Assembly (NCBI GenBank): GCA_948676835.1
Contig: CAPOZU010000006.1
Span: 32,689 to 96,688, forward strand
Length of the DNA: 64,000 nt
Direction: 5' to 3'
Source: an uncultured Clostridia bacterium
GTDB lineage: Bacteria; Bacillota; Clostridia; TANB77; CAG-508
How positions within the stretch are numbered: the stretch's first letter is position 1; each line of letters begins with the position of its first letter. The translations under genes were made by a program, and so were the position numbers. Positions 46,700-56,437 of this stretch are shown in pieces. The notes beneath the pieces were generated by a model that saw nothing but the letters and a program-made list of their open reading frames with translations, was not told the origin of the DNA and ran no database searches.

Positions 46700-48205
46700 T
46701 TATTGTATAGGTTTTCTTTCTCCTGATGCAATCATTTCATCAATTAACTTAGCTATAACTTTTCTTTCATCATAAGGATACTTAACTCCATTTTTTTCAA
46801 GATATAAGTCGTGTCCAAGTCCTGGAATAACAATGATATCTCCTGGTTTTGCAATTGATATAGCATATCTAATGCCTTCTGTTCTATCAACAACAATTTT
46901 ATAAGGTTTTCCAGTTGGAATAATTCCAACTTCAATTTCTTTTAATATTTTTAGAGGATCTTCTGTACGAACTTGATCAGACATTAAAACTGTGTAATCA
47001 GCTAAGCGACCAGAAATTTCACCCATTATAGGACGTTTTGCGGCATCTCTGTCTCCACCAACACCCCATGCACAAATTATCTTTCCTTTAGCATATGATT
47101 TTACTGCTGTTAAAATACTTTCTAAGCTAGATGGAGTATGTGCATAGTCTATCATAATTGTTAAACCAAGTTTATTTTCTACTAATTCACTTCTACCTAA
47201 AACTTTAAGAGTTTTTAAAGCAGATCTTATTTCATCTGCTGTTACATTAAAATATGAGCAAACAGCAATAGCACCGCTACTATTATAAACACTAAATTTT
47301 CCAGGTATACAAGCTTCTATTCTTTCTTCTTTTCCATTAAACATAATTGAAAAATCTATATATGAATCAGTAATTATAATGTTATCTGGATTTACTTTAA
47401 AATCAGACTCATTTTCAAGAGAAAAAGATCGAATATCTTTTTCAGGAAGTAAATCTTTAACTTTTTTTACTGCTTCATCATCGTTATTTATTACTGCATG
47501 TTTTGAAATTTTTAATAGCTCTAATTTACAATTAAAATAATCTTCCATTGATGGGTGTTCTTTTGGACTAATATGATCTTCTGTTAAGTTTGTGAATAAT
47601 CCTACATCAAATTCACAACCTGTAACTCTGTCAAGTTTCATAGCTTGTGATGAAACTTCTATAATTGCTACATCAACATTTCTTTCAACCATTATAGATA
47701 AATATTTTTGGATTTCAATACTCTCAGGAGTTGTTCTATCTGTATCTTCAATTTTTTCATCGTTAATATAAACTGCAATACTTCCAATTAAACCAACATT
47801 TAAACCATGCTTTTGTAAAATTGATTTTACCATGAAAGTAGTAGTTGTTTTTCCTTTTGTTCCTGTAATTCCGATAAGTTTTAATTTTTTTGAAGGATTA
47901 TCATAGAAATTACAAGCAGTTTGTGCTAATGCCTTTCTGGTATTTTTTACAGAAATAGCAGGCATATTGTTTGGAATGTTCAGAGAATTTAAGTCAACAT
48001 CAGGTTCAACAATAATTGCTTTAGCACCATTTTTTATAGCATTTGGAATGAATTCAATACCATTTTTGGTAAATCCATTAATTGCTATAAAAAGGCCTCC
48101 TTCTTTAATCTTTCTTGAGTCAGAATGTATATTAGTTATATCTAAATTTAGATCACCAACTGTATTTATTACTTCTACCTCAGAAATTAATTTATTAAGT
48201 AACAT
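46700..48205 (-). CDS. murE: UDP-MurNAc-tripeptide synthetase (MurE)
   Basis: A ~501-residue Mur ligase. I start at the ATG at 48205, with GGAGGG at correct spacing; the ATG at 48211 abuts it. Domain 1 has DSRKIKEGGLFIAINGF; the P-loop is GITGTKGKTTTTFMVK; carbamylated-Lys region around TNLTEDHISPKEHPSMEDY; C-terminal domain with HTPSSLESIL. MurE adds meso-DAP (or Lys) to the precursor. The substrate motif usually DNPR is here SDQVRTEDP, a clear variant that keeps the Arg. It is near dapF but transcribed toward it. Confidence 0.93.
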   Translation of the reverse strand: MLLNKLISEVEVINTVGDLNLDITNIHSDSRKIKEGGLFIAINGFTKNGIEFIPNAIKNGAKAIIVEPDVDLNSLNIPNNMPAISVKNTRKALAQTACNFYDNPSKKLKLIGITGTKGKTTTTFMVKSILQKHGLNVGLIGSIAVYINDEKIEDTDRTTPESIEIQKYLSIMVERNVDVAIIEVSSQAMKLDRVTGCEFDVGLFTNLTEDHISPKEHPSMEDYFNCKLELLKISKHAVINNDDEAVKKVKDLLPEKDIRSFSLENESDFKVNPDNIIITDSYIDFSIMFNGKEERIEACIPGKFSVYNSSGAIAVCSYFNVTADEIRSALKTLKVLGRSELVENKLGLTIMIDYAHTPSSLESILTAVKSYAKGKIICAWGVGGDRDAAKRPIMGEISGRLADYTVLMSDQVRTEDPLKILKEIEVGIIPTGKPYKIVVDRTEGIRYAISIAKPGDIIVIPGLGHDLYLEKNGVKYPYDERKVIAKLIDEMIASGERKPIQ

Positions 48206-48278
48206 AGTCATCCCTCCAATTCTTACAAAGGTTACTATGCGTGGATTATATAACTAAATTGAACGATTTGCAAGCAAA

Positions 48279-48326
48279 AGTGTCCACAAATGTTTTGAGG
48301 TGAGACCTCTAACAAATGTGGACACT
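48279..48326 (-). terminator. Terminator of the small membrane-protein cassette
   Basis: AGTGTCCAC / GTGGACACT outer stem with an inner GAGGT/ACCTC hairpin; on the minus strand it is followed by TTTTGC. A second hairpin, GCTGGC/GCCAGC, lies at 48332-48354. Confidence 0.7.
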
Positions 48327-48363
48327 CTTGTGCTGGCTATAATTATTTGCCAGCAAGGAATTG

Positions 48364-48543
48364 CTAAAAGATTTTTGCCAGCAGAATAATAATTATCAGG
48401 ATTACTGCTGTAATGAACTTGTGGTCCATCATGACTGAGAACAGCCAAATGATGGGGGTGAGCAAAAGAGCCCAAAGGGACAGGAAGATTTCCAGCGCTA
48501 CAGGGGCAACGATGATCAAGAGTAAGAGATAAACCAACCACAT
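48364..48543 (-). CDS. Small two-helix membrane protein of a foreign cassette
   Basis: About 59 residues from the ATG at 48543 after AAAGGAG. Nearly all hydrophobic, two membrane helices (~1-35 and ~42-58) split by MMDHKF. Composition and codon choice are GC-richer than neighbours, and it is bounded by its own hairpins. It resembles the other small membrane protein at 59982 in style. Function unknown; it could be a phage- or plasmid-derived small membrane protein. Confidence 0.55.
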   Translation of the reverse strand: MWLVYLLLLIIVAPVALEIFLSLWALLLTPIIWLFSVMMDHKFITAVILIIIILLAKIF

Positions 48544-48764
48544 AATAATAGCTCCTTTCAAAAATGTGAACGTACAACTTACATATATTATATCACATTT
48601 TAATAAAAAAATATATAGTATAGTAATGTTTTGAGAAAATAACTAATAAAATAAAAAAAAATAGTGTTTTTTATAGACATTTTTTACAAATTTATATATA
48701 ATAAGGAAAAATGTTGGCGAATTGTTGCTGCAACATTTTAATAACTTTAGGGGGCAGTATTTAT

Positions 48765-50696
48765 ATGTATGAGAGAAGTGCTATCGTATTAGAAAGATAT
48801 TTCGATAATTTACTTAATTATAGAAGAGAATGTAATTTAAGAGATAATTACAATAATTACTGTGAACTTGTTGAAAAATTAGAAAAATATCAAATTAATT
48901 ATCAAAAAGAAGTTGCTGCGACAAAAGAGTATAACACAAGTTTAGAGAGAATAAAACAAATTCAATTAGCACAAAAAGGATTATATAAAAAAAGTGCTAA
49001 ATTAGAATATGATAGAAATTTGTTATTTAATAACTTAGATGGAAAAATTGAAGATATTAGAAAATGCATTGAAAAAATAGAAGAAGATGTTCAAGAAAAT
49101 AATGCATCAATGCAAGAAACAAAAGAAAATTTGTTGAGTGCATTAGAAGATTATAATGAAAAAAGATTTGAATTATCAAAGTGCAAGAGATATAAAAAAA
49201 TGGCTGAAAACGATTACAATGAATTGTATGAAATTTCAAAAAATAATTATGATGGTATAACTGCAGAGAATATTGCTGAAGCTAAAGCATTTGCAAAATT
49301 TGATGATGAATCTGATATTATAGAAACATTAGCACAGAATGGTAAAGATGAAAAAATACCATTTAATGAGGAAGTTATCGAATGTGCAACAAAATTTGGA
49401 ATAGAAATTGCCAAAAAGGAAGCAGCTTCATATTTAGTTATATACGATAAAATGACTAAGTTATTATCAGATATAGATGATGGAACAGCCAAAATAAATC
49501 TACATAAAAAATATGTTAGAAATGAAAAAGCTAAAATAGATTTTATCTTATCAGTAAAAGAATACCAAGTACAATTTTTAGATTATGAAAGAATGACAGT
49601 TATACATGGTAGAAAGTCTCATAATAGATTGATGAGTGAAGCTTGTGAAAACTTTAATACAGATATTGCTCAAATAGATAATTTATATGAATTATTATTA
49701 AAAGAAATTTCTAACAAGGCTACAAAAAAAGCTTATAAAGAACTTTATAATAAATCATATTTAACAGATATAAAAGAAAAAGAAGAAAAATTCAAAAAAG
49801 AAAAAAATCGTGTAAATTTAAATACTGCAACATTAATAAATTCAAACTATTGGAGAATTGATGGAATAAAAGGAATTTATACAACATTTTATAAAAATGT
49901 ATCTGAAGTATTTGGAAGAGATGTTGCTGAATTTGATATTCCTAAAGAATTTGATTCAGATAATATTTCTGAAGAAACAGCAGCTCCTGTAGATGAAGAA
50001 CAAAATGAAGAAACAGAAGTGGAAGCAGAAGTTGTAGAAAAAATTCCATTCCAAATTGAAGAAGTATATGAAGAAGAATTTGATGAATATGTAGATGATA
50101 ATATTGCAGAAATCCTTAAAGAAGATGATAATAATGCAGAAGAAAATTCTGAAGAAGATGAGGAAGAAGAAACACAAACTTATAATAAAAAAGATATTTT
50201 TGCTGCAATAGATTTCTCAGAAGAAGATGATGATGTTGACGAAGAAGACGATGAAGAAAATACAACATTTTCTTCAAATAATGTTACTTCAATAAAATTT
50301 GGTTTTGATAATGATGATGAAACAGATGAAGAATTTGATATTTTTGGAGATAAATATAAAGAAATCGATTTTACAGAAGCAAATGTAGTTGCAGCAAAAT
50401 CAAAAGTAGAAGAAGAACTAAATGCTGAAGCTAAAAAAGTAGTTAGAATTCCAAAAAAGGTAAAAAGTGAAAATATTTTTAAAAAAGTTGAATTAGATGA
50501 TGATTTACCATATGAAGTTGAAGAAGATGAAGTAAAATTATTTGATAATTTTAATCAAGCACAAAATAATGATTTAAATGAAATTGAAGATTTTGATTTA
50601 ACTAAAGAAACAGCTAAAAGAAGTGGCGGAGTATTTGGTAAATTAAAGAAAATAACTGGAAGCAAGAAAAATAAATTTACAGATGATATATGGTAG
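48765..50696 (+). CDS. Long coiled-coil protein with acidic C-terminal half
   Basis: About 643 residues; start at MYERSAIVL, supported by AGGGGG ten bases upstream. Residues ~1-330 are strongly coiled coil (leucine/isoleucine heptads, many Lys/Glu). About 370-560 is extremely acidic (runs of Glu/Asp), and the tail is Lys/Phe/Asp-rich with GGVFGKLKKITGSKKNKF. No signal peptide or membrane segment. Unrecognised; could be a cytoskeletal or nucleoid-linked protein of this lineage. Monocistronic with its own terminator. Confidence 0.7.
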   Translation: MYERSAIVLERYFDNLLNYRRECNLRDNYNNYCELVEKLEKYQINYQKEVAATKEYNTSLERIKQIQLAQKGLYKKSAKLEYDRNLLFNNLDGKIEDIRKCIEKIEEDVQENNASMQETKENLLSALEDYNEKRFELSKCKRYKKMAENDYNELYEISKNNYDGITAENIAEAKAFAKFDDESDIIETLAQNGKDEKIPFNEEVIECATKFGIEIAKKEAASYLVIYDKMTKLLSDIDDGTAKINLHKKYVRNEKAKIDFILSVKEYQVQFLDYERMTVIHGRKSHNRLMSEACENFNTDIAQIDNLYELLLKEISNKATKKAYKELYNKSYLTDIKEKEEKFKKEKNRVNLNTATLINSNYWRIDGIKGIYTTFYKNVSEVFGRDVAEFDIPKEFDSDNISEETAAPVDEEQNEETEVEAEVVEKIPFQIEEVYEEEFDEYVDDNIAEILKEDDNNAEENSEEDEEEETQTYNKKDIFAAIDFSEEDDDVDEEDDEENTTFSSNNVTSIKFGFDNDDETDEEFDIFGDKYKEIDFTEANVVAAKSKVEEELNAEAKKVVRIPKKVKSENIFKKVELDDDLPYEVEEDEVKLFDNFNQAQNNDLNEIEDFDLTKETAKRSGGVFGKLKKITGSKKNKFTDDIW

Positions 50697-50701
50697 AATA
50701 T

Positions 50702-50735
50702 AAAGTGCATTTCTATATGTGAAATGCACTTTTTT
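50702..50735 (+). terminator. Terminator after the coiled-coil gene
   Basis: AAAGTGCATTTC / GAAATGCACTTT stem followed by T. Confidence 0.9.
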
Positions 50736-50850
50736 ACTAAATAAATGTAAAATTTCTATAAAATTCCATTAAAATAACTATAAAACTACTTGATATGCGA
50801 AAGTATAGATGTTATAATTATTATGATAAATTGTATAGAAAGGCTAAAAA

Positions 50851-51594
50851 ATGAACCAAATTCTAGTTTCTGAGAAATTGTATATTACACCAGAACTAAA
50901 AAGGAAAAAAAGAATGTACAAAATAGACTTCTTTATTTCCATTTTTTTAGTGTGCATTTTATTTTCTTACTATATATACGCAGAATATGATAAAAATAAA
51001 AATGAGGCAATTTCACAAGAAATATTATCTAATTTATCATTTGAAGATAGTGTTGTTGATAATACAACAATAAAATTTGCAAACAATTCAATTGTTGTTA
51101 TATTAAATACTGAAGATCCAACTGAAGTTGTATATACGCAACCAGTAGAGGATCAAGATCCAACAGATAATAAACAATGGAGAACAACACAAAATGGAAC
51201 AAGATATTATGCTATGGCATCAATAAAAATTCCTTCAATAGATTGTGAATATCCTATATTAAATGAAACAACTGATGAATTATTAAAAATCGCACCTTGT
51301 AAATTCTGGGGTGCAGATCCAAATGAAGTGGGTAACTTCTGTATAGTTGGACATAATTACAGGAGTGATAAATTCTTTAGTCATGTACCAGAATTACATA
51401 TAGGAAATAATATAGAAATAACAGATTTAACAGGTCAAACAATTGTATATAAAGTATATGATAAATATGTAGTTGAACCAGATGATACAGATTGTACAAC
51501 GCAAAGAACAAACGGATTAAAAGAAATAACATTAATAACATGTACTGACGATAGTAAACAAAGGGTTATAGTAAAAGCAAGAGAAGCTGAATAA
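50851..51594 (+). CDS. Sortase
   Basis: A 247-residue transpeptidase. One anchor (~28-46) then the sortase barrel (~115-245): AMASIKIPSIDCEYPIL, the catalytic His in FCIVGHNYRSDKFF, the Cys in EITLITCTDDSKQRVIV with Arg three residues on. Attaches proteins to the wall or builds pili. Class cannot be fixed by eye (B- or D-like). No LPxTG-type substrate is obvious nearby; the Ig-repeat protein at 57704 lacks one. Stands alone with a terminator. Confidence 0.88.
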   Translation: MNQILVSEKLYITPELKRKKRMYKIDFFISIFLVCILFSYYIYAEYDKNKNEAISQEILSNLSFEDSVVDNTTIKFANNSIVVILNTEDPTEVVYTQPVEDQDPTDNKQWRTTQNGTRYYAMASIKIPSIDCEYPILNETTDELLKIAPCKFWGADPNEVGNFCIVGHNYRSDKFFSHVPELHIGNNIEITDLTGQTIVYKVYDKYVVEPDDTDCTTQRTNGLKEITLITCTDDSKQRVIVKAREAE

Positions 51595-51612
51595 AATATG
51601 ATAATTAGTATT

Positions 51613-51649
51613 AAAAGACTTAACGAAAATTTTTCGTTAAGTCTTTTTT
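51613..51649 (+). terminator. Terminator after the sortase gene
   Basis: AAAAGACTTAACGAAAA with its complement TTTTCGTTAAGTCTTTT, 17 pairs around one unpaired base as written, then T. Confidence 0.9.
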
Positions 51650-51955
51650 ATAGTTGAAAATTAAATTTCATGTATTTATTTACGAACAAATATTCTTTTT
51701 TATAAAGAAAAATAAAATAGGAATTATTATTGATTTCTTTTGTAAATACAATAAAATGTAAGTAAAATTTTGATAAAATTGATTTTTTGAGTTGAAAATG
51801 TAATATATTTGAAATAGAAAAACTTGTGATCTTACAGTTACAATAGGTATGAATTTTTAACAAAATTTAACAAAGAAAATAATGTAAAAAGTAACTAGCA
51901 AATAATGCTTATATATCAAGGTTTAGTAAGATTTGGAAACATAAAAAGTATGAAT
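51650..51955. other. AT-rich intergenic stretch, nothing recognised
   Basis: About 300 bases before the nrdD promoter. AT-rich, only short open frames without ribosome sites, and no structured RNA or repeat that I can support. A NrdR box or other regulator site for nrdD could be here, but none matches clearly. Confidence 0.5.
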
Positions 51956-51983
51956 TTGACATTACTTTTTAAAGTGTTAAAAT
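51956..51983 (+). promoter_or_regulatory. Promoter of nrdD
   Basis: TTGACA (51956-51961), 16-base spacer, TAAAAT (51978-51983), 64 bases before the ATG. Confidence 0.7.
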
Positions 51984-52046
51984 CTAATCATGAGTTGAAT
52001 ACAAAAGATTATAAAAATAAAGGTTCTATAGTGGAGGAAAATTGAA

Positions 52047-54188
52047 ATGAAAGTAATCAAAAGAGATGGAAGAAAAGTTGAATATAATAGCGATAAAATA
52101 GTAATTGCTATTAGTAATGCAAACAAAGAAGTTGGTGGAAAAGATAAAATATCTAGATCATCAATAGAATTTATAACAAAATATATAGAAAGTTTAAATA
52201 AACCATCAATGTCTGTTGAGGAAATACAAGACATTATAGAACGTAAATTAATGGAATTTGGTAAATTTACATTAGCCAAAAAGTATATATTATACAGAGA
52301 TAAACATGCAATGATTCGTGAAGCAAATTCAACAGATGAAAGTATATTAAGTTTAGTAAGAAATGCAAATAAAGAGACAATGGAAGAAAACAGTAATAAA
52401 AATGCAGTATTAGTTTCAACACAAAGAGATTTAATTGCAGGTGAATGTTCAAAAGATTTAGCAGATAGATTAATGCTTCCTGAAAGAATTGTTAAAGCTC
52501 ATAATGATGGAGTTTTACATTTTCATGATAAAGATTACTTTGTTCAACCAATGCATAACTGCTGTTTAGTAAATATAGGAGATATGCTTGATAACGGAAC
52601 AGTTATGAATGGAAAGATGATTGAAAGTCCAAAAAGCTTCCAAGTTGCTTGTACAGTTATGACACAAATAATTGCAGCAGTAGCTAGTAGCCAATATGGT
52701 GGACAATCAGTAGATATTCGTCATTTAGGAAAATATTTAAGAAAAACATATGATAAAGTATATAAAAAGAGATTTTTAGGATATGTTGAAAAAGGATATT
52801 CTAAAGAAGAAGCAAATGATAGAGCTAGAGAAGATGCAATAGAAAGAAGACAAGAAGATTTATCATCTGGTGTTCAAACAATTCAATATCAAATCAACAC
52901 TTTAATGACTACAAATGGACAAAGCCCATTTGTTACAATATTCATGTTCTTAGATAAAGATGATGAATATATTGAAGAAAATGCAATGATTATTGAAGAA
53001 ATTTTAAAACAAAGATTACAAGGTATAAAGAATGATAAAGGTGTATATATAACACCTGCATTCCCAAAATTAATATATGTATTAGATGAAAATAACTGCC
53101 TAAAAGGAGGAAAATATGATTATTTAACAAAACTTGCAGTTAAATGTTCATCAAAGAGACTATATCCAGATTATATCTCAGCCAAAATAATGAGAGAAAA
53201 CTACGAAGGAAACGTATTTAGTCCAATGGGATGTAGAAGTTTCTTATCTCCATGGAAAAATGAAAAAGGGGAATATGTTTTTGAATCTAGATTTAATCAA
53301 GGTGTTGTAAGTATAAACTTACCACAAATAGGAATTATAGCAAATGGTGATGAAGAAAAATTCTGGAAACTATTTGATGAAAGATTAGAATTATGCAAAG
53401 ATGCATTAATGTGCAGACATGAAGCATTACTTGGAACAATGTCAGATGCTTCACCAATTCATTGGCAATATGGAGCTATAGCTAGACTTGCAAAAGGTGA
53501 AAAAATTGATAAATTACTAAATTCATGTTTCTCTACAATTTCTTTAGGATATATAGGTCTTTATGAACTTACAAAATTAATGAAAGGTGTAAGCCATACA
53601 AATCCTGTTGGAGAAGAATTTTCTGTTAGAGTTATGCAACATATGAGAGATACTGTAGATAGATGGAAACAAGAAACAGGTCTTGGATTTGCGTTATATG
53701 GAACACCAGCAGAAAGTTTATGTTATAGATTTGCAAGAGTAGATAAAGAAAGATTTGGAGATATAGAAGATATTACAGATAAAGGATATTATACAAATTC
53801 ATATCATGTTGATGTTAGAGAAAAAATTAATGCATTTGATAAATTAAAATTCGAATCAAAATATCAACCAATTTCTTCAGGTGGAGCTATATCATATGTA
53901 GAAATACCAAATATGAAAAACAATCTAGAAGCATTAGAAGAAATCGTTAAATTTATTTACGATAATATTCAATATGCTGAATTTAATACAAAATCAGATT
54001 ATTGTCATGTTTGTGGATTTGATGGTGAAATAACAATTAATGAACAAAATGAATGGGAATGTCCACAATGTGGTAATAAAGACCACAGCAAAATGAATGT
54101 TACTAGAAGAACATGTGGTTACTTAGGAGAAAACTTCTGGAATGTAGGAAAAACAAAAGAAATAAAATCAAGAGTACTTCACATTTAA
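52047..54188 (+). CDS. nrdD: Anaerobic ribonucleoside-triphosphate reductase
   Basis: A 713-residue class III enzyme making deoxynucleotides without oxygen. N-terminal ATP-cone (KVIKRDGRKVEYNSDKI), active-site Cys regions including HNCCLVNIGDMLDNG and MGCRSFLSPW, the C-terminal zinc Cys4 (CHVCGFDG and CPQCGN), and the glycine-radical loop RRTCGYLGENFWN. Strict or facultative anaerobe. Its activase follows after 135 bases. Confidence 0.97.
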   Translation: MKVIKRDGRKVEYNSDKIVIAISNANKEVGGKDKISRSSIEFITKYIESLNKPSMSVEEIQDIIERKLMEFGKFTLAKKYILYRDKHAMIREANSTDESILSLVRNANKETMEENSNKNAVLVSTQRDLIAGECSKDLADRLMLPERIVKAHNDGVLHFHDKDYFVQPMHNCCLVNIGDMLDNGTVMNGKMIESPKSFQVACTVMTQIIAAVASSQYGGQSVDIRHLGKYLRKTYDKVYKKRFLGYVEKGYSKEEANDRAREDAIERRQEDLSSGVQTIQYQINTLMTTNGQSPFVTIFMFLDKDDEYIEENAMIIEEILKQRLQGIKNDKGVYITPAFPKLIYVLDENNCLKGGKYDYLTKLAVKCSSKRLYPDYISAKIMRENYEGNVFSPMGCRSFLSPWKNEKGEYVFESRFNQGVVSINLPQIGIIANGDEEKFWKLFDERLELCKDALMCRHEALLGTMSDASPIHWQYGAIARLAKGEKIDKLLNSCFSTISLGYIGLYELTKLMKGVSHTNPVGEEFSVRVMQHMRDTVDRWKQETGLGFALYGTPAESLCYRFARVDKERFGDIEDITDKGYYTNSYHVDVREKINAFDKLKFESKYQPISSGGAISYVEIPNMKNNLEALEEIVKFIYDNIQYAEFNTKSDYCHVCGFDGEITINEQNEWECPQCGNKDHSKMNVTRRTCGYLGENFWNVGKTKEIKSRVLHI

Positions 54189-54243
54189 TCTAAAATACTT
54201 AAGATGAATATGAAGTATACAAAAGTTAATTAGTTACAAAGGA

Positions 54244-54305
54244 GCCGTTTGAGTTATTAATAATTTTGTATATAAAATTAAATTCAAACGGCTTAATTTA
54301 TTTTT
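54244..54305 (+). terminator. Possible terminator between nrdD and nrdG
   Basis: GCCGTTTGA (54244-54252) pairs with TCAAACGGC (54284-54292) with a 31-base loop, followed by TTAATTTATTTTTT. The loop is long, so it may be an attenuator or partial terminator. Confidence 0.55.
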
Positions 54306-54323
54306 TGCAGCGAGGTAAGAAAA

Positions 54324-55085
54324 ATGAATTATGCAGATATAAAAACAATAGATGTACAAGATGGAACAGGTGTTAGAGTTTCAATATATGTAAGTGGATG
54401 TCACTTTCATTGTAAAGGATGTCATAATAAAGAAGCTTGGGATTTTAATTATGGAAAAAAATTTGAAGATAGTACAATAGAGTATATATTAGATTTAATG
54501 GATCATGACTATATTGCAGGACTTTCAATTTTAGGCGGAGAACCATTGGAACTTGTTAATCAACAAGGATTAGTTAAATTAGTTGAAAAAGTAAAAGCAA
54601 AATATCCAGAAAAAACAATATGGTGTTACACAGGATATGATTTTGAAAAAGATGTTTATGGAAAAATGTATAAGGAATATGATTTTACAAAGAAGTTCCT
54701 AGAAAATATAGATATAATGGTGGATGGCGAATTTGTAGAAGAACAAAAAATTGTTAATTTGAAATTTAGAGGCTCTACTAATCAGAAGAAAATTGACGTA
54801 CAAGCAAGTTTAAAAGAAGGAAAAGTAGTACAATTAAAATTTGGTGATGAAGAAAGATATGAAAAAGCAGAAGAAACTAAGAATCCAAAAGTATTATTCT
54901 TTCATGAATTTAAAAATGAAAATAATGAAGTTGCAGAGGAAGAACATGAAATCATTGCTGTTGCAAATAGTGTAATTTCTAAGGATGAAAAAGTTGTTGC
55001 TATTTCTCCAGCATTTGAAACAAAAGAAGTAGAAGAAAAAATTGCTGCTAAAGGTATTGGAACAGAAAATGATAGTAATTTATAA
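54324..55085 (+). CDS. nrdG: Anaerobic ribonucleotide reductase activating protein, with C-terminal extension
   Basis: A 253-residue radical SAM enzyme that installs the glycyl radical on NrdD. The cluster motif is SGCHFHCKGCHNKEAW (CxxxCxxC) with LGGEPL and the later TIWCYTGY. NrdG is usually ~155-180 residues, so the core ends near residue 170 (NLKFRGSTNQKKIDVQ). The remaining ~80 residues are Lys/Glu-rich with AEEEHEIIAVANSVISKDEK and are not part of the normal fold. GAGG upstream supports the ATG. Confidence 0.93.
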   Translation: MNYADIKTIDVQDGTGVRVSIYVSGCHFHCKGCHNKEAWDFNYGKKFEDSTIEYILDLMDHDYIAGLSILGGEPLELVNQQGLVKLVEKVKAKYPEKTIWCYTGYDFEKDVYGKMYKEYDFTKKFLENIDIMVDGEFVEEQKIVNLKFRGSTNQKKIDVQASLKEGKVVQLKFGDEERYEKAEETKNPKVLFFHEFKNENNEVAEEEHEIIAVANSVISKDEKVVAISPAFETKEVEEKIAAKGIGTENDSNL

Positions 55086-55147
55086 ATATGGTATTAATGT
55101 TTTTAATTTATAAAATTGCCTATTAGGCACAAAAGATGGAGGTATTA

Positions 55148-56095
55148 ATGGAAAAATTAAAAGTATTTGCATGCAGTAGTTCTGCAGAAAAATTTACAGA
55201 TGAAATTTGTGAATATCTTAAAATTGAAAAAGGAAAAATCAATAGAATGAAATTTAAAAATGATAATAATTTTGTTCAGATTTTAGAATCAGTTAGAGAT
55301 CAAGACATATTTTTAGTTCAAACCACAGAGCCACCAGTAAATGAAAGAATAATGGAATTGCTAATTACTATAGATGCAGTAAAAAGAGCATCTGCAAAAA
55401 GAATTACAGTAGTTTTACCTTACTATATGTACGCGAGATCAGATAAAAAAGATCAACCAAGAATACCAGTTACAGCAAAATTATTTGCTAATTTAATTGA
55501 AGCTGCAGGAGCAGATAGAGTTCTTACATGCGATTTACACAACAATGCAATACAAGCATATTTTAATATAAACTGTGATGTTTTAACTGGACAAAGCTTA
55601 CTTCAAAAGTATTTTGATAGTAAGAATATAGATAACAAAGTTGTTGTTGCTACAGACGCAGGAAGTTCAAAAAAAGCATATAAATATGCGAAACATTTTG
55701 GGTGTCCAATCGCACTTGTAGATAAACGTAGAGATGGAAATGATGATAGAGCTATAGCAACAAGTGTTATAGGTGAAATAAAAGGAAAAAATGCTTTAGT
55801 ATTTGATGATGAGGTAGATACAGCAGGATCAATAATGGAGACAGCTGAAGTAATCAAAAACTTTGGGGCAAATAAAGTTTATGTAGGATGTACACATGGA
55901 GTACTTTCTGGACCAGCAATTGAAAGAATACAAAACTCAGAAGTAGAAGAATTAGTTATGACTAGTACAATACCTCTACCAAAAGAAAAACAAATAGATA
56001 AAATAACAGTTGTTTCAATTTCTGAGCTATTTGGAGAAGCTATAAAAAGAATTCATGAAGAAACTTCAATAGGGGAACTATTTGAAACAAATTAA
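55148..56095 (+). CDS. prs: Ribose-phosphate pyrophosphokinase
   Basis: About 315 residues from the ATG at 55148; GGAGG lies at 55139-55143, so the ATG at 55136 is too early. Motifs: VVLPYYMYARSDKKDQPR (ATP region), DLHNNAIQAYF, and the PRPP-binding loop VFDDEVDTAGSI, plus a catalytic Lys in VDKRRDGND. Makes PRPP for nucleotides, His and Trp. The stop is a few bases before the promoter of rpsU. Confidence 0.95.
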   Translation: MEKLKVFACSSSAEKFTDEICEYLKIEKGKINRMKFKNDNNFVQILESVRDQDIFLVQTTEPPVNERIMELLITIDAVKRASAKRITVVLPYYMYARSDKKDQPRIPVTAKLFANLIEAAGADRVLTCDLHNNAIQAYFNINCDVLTGQSLLQKYFDSKNIDNKVVVATDAGSSKKAYKYAKHFGCPIALVDKRRDGNDDRAIATSVIGEIKGKNALVFDDEVDTAGSIMETAEVIKNFGANKVYVGCTHGVLSGPAIERIQNSEVEELVMTSTIPLPKEKQIDKITVVSISELFGEAIKRIHEETSIGELFETN

Positions 56096-56098
56096 GTA

Positions 56099-56128
56099 TT
56101 GACAATTTGCACTATTGTAATGTATAAT
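56099..56128 (+). promoter_or_regulatory. Promoter of rpsU
   Basis: Perfect TTGACA (56099-56104), 18-base spacer, TATAAT (56123-56128), about 100 bases before the ATG. Confidence 0.8.
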
Positions 56129-56229
56129 ATTAAACAGTTAAATGATTCTAGAGGATTAATTACATATAAAAAAATATAAAATCAATCCCACAAGATCAAG
56201 TTTTTTAGGCTTCGGAAGGAGGGGAAAAC

Positions 56230-56400
56230 ATGTCAGAGGTAAAAGTTAATAATGGAAATATAGAAGACGCTCTTAAAAGATTTAAGAGACAATGCGCTAG
56301 AAATGGAGTTATTCAAGAAGTAAGAAAAAGAGAACATTATGAAAAACCTAGTGTAAGAAGAAAGAAAAAATCAGAGGCTGCAAGAAAAAGAAAATATTAA
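56230..56400 (+). CDS. rpsU: 30S ribosomal protein S21
   Basis: A 56-residue basic protein with the S21 pattern: VNNGNIEDALKRFKRQCARN, VRKREHYEKPSVRRKKKSE, ending AARKRKY. GGAGGGG upstream. Too short for many gene finders. Own promoter and terminator. Confidence 0.95.
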   Translation: MSEVKVNNGNIEDALKRFKRQCARNGVIQEVRKREHYEKPSVRRKKKSEAARKRKY

Positions 56401-56406
56401 TAAGAT

Positions 56407-56437
56407 AAAGGATAGTATGAACTATCCTTTATTTTTT
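56407..56437 (+). terminator. Terminator after rpsU
   Basis: AAAGGATAGT / ACTATCCTTT stem, ATGA loop, then seven T; it also ends beside the opposing CAP gene. Confidence 0.9.

Noticed and set aside
51650..51955. NrdR box upstream of nrdD
   Set aside because: No pair of sequences close to the NrdR consensus could be found by eye.
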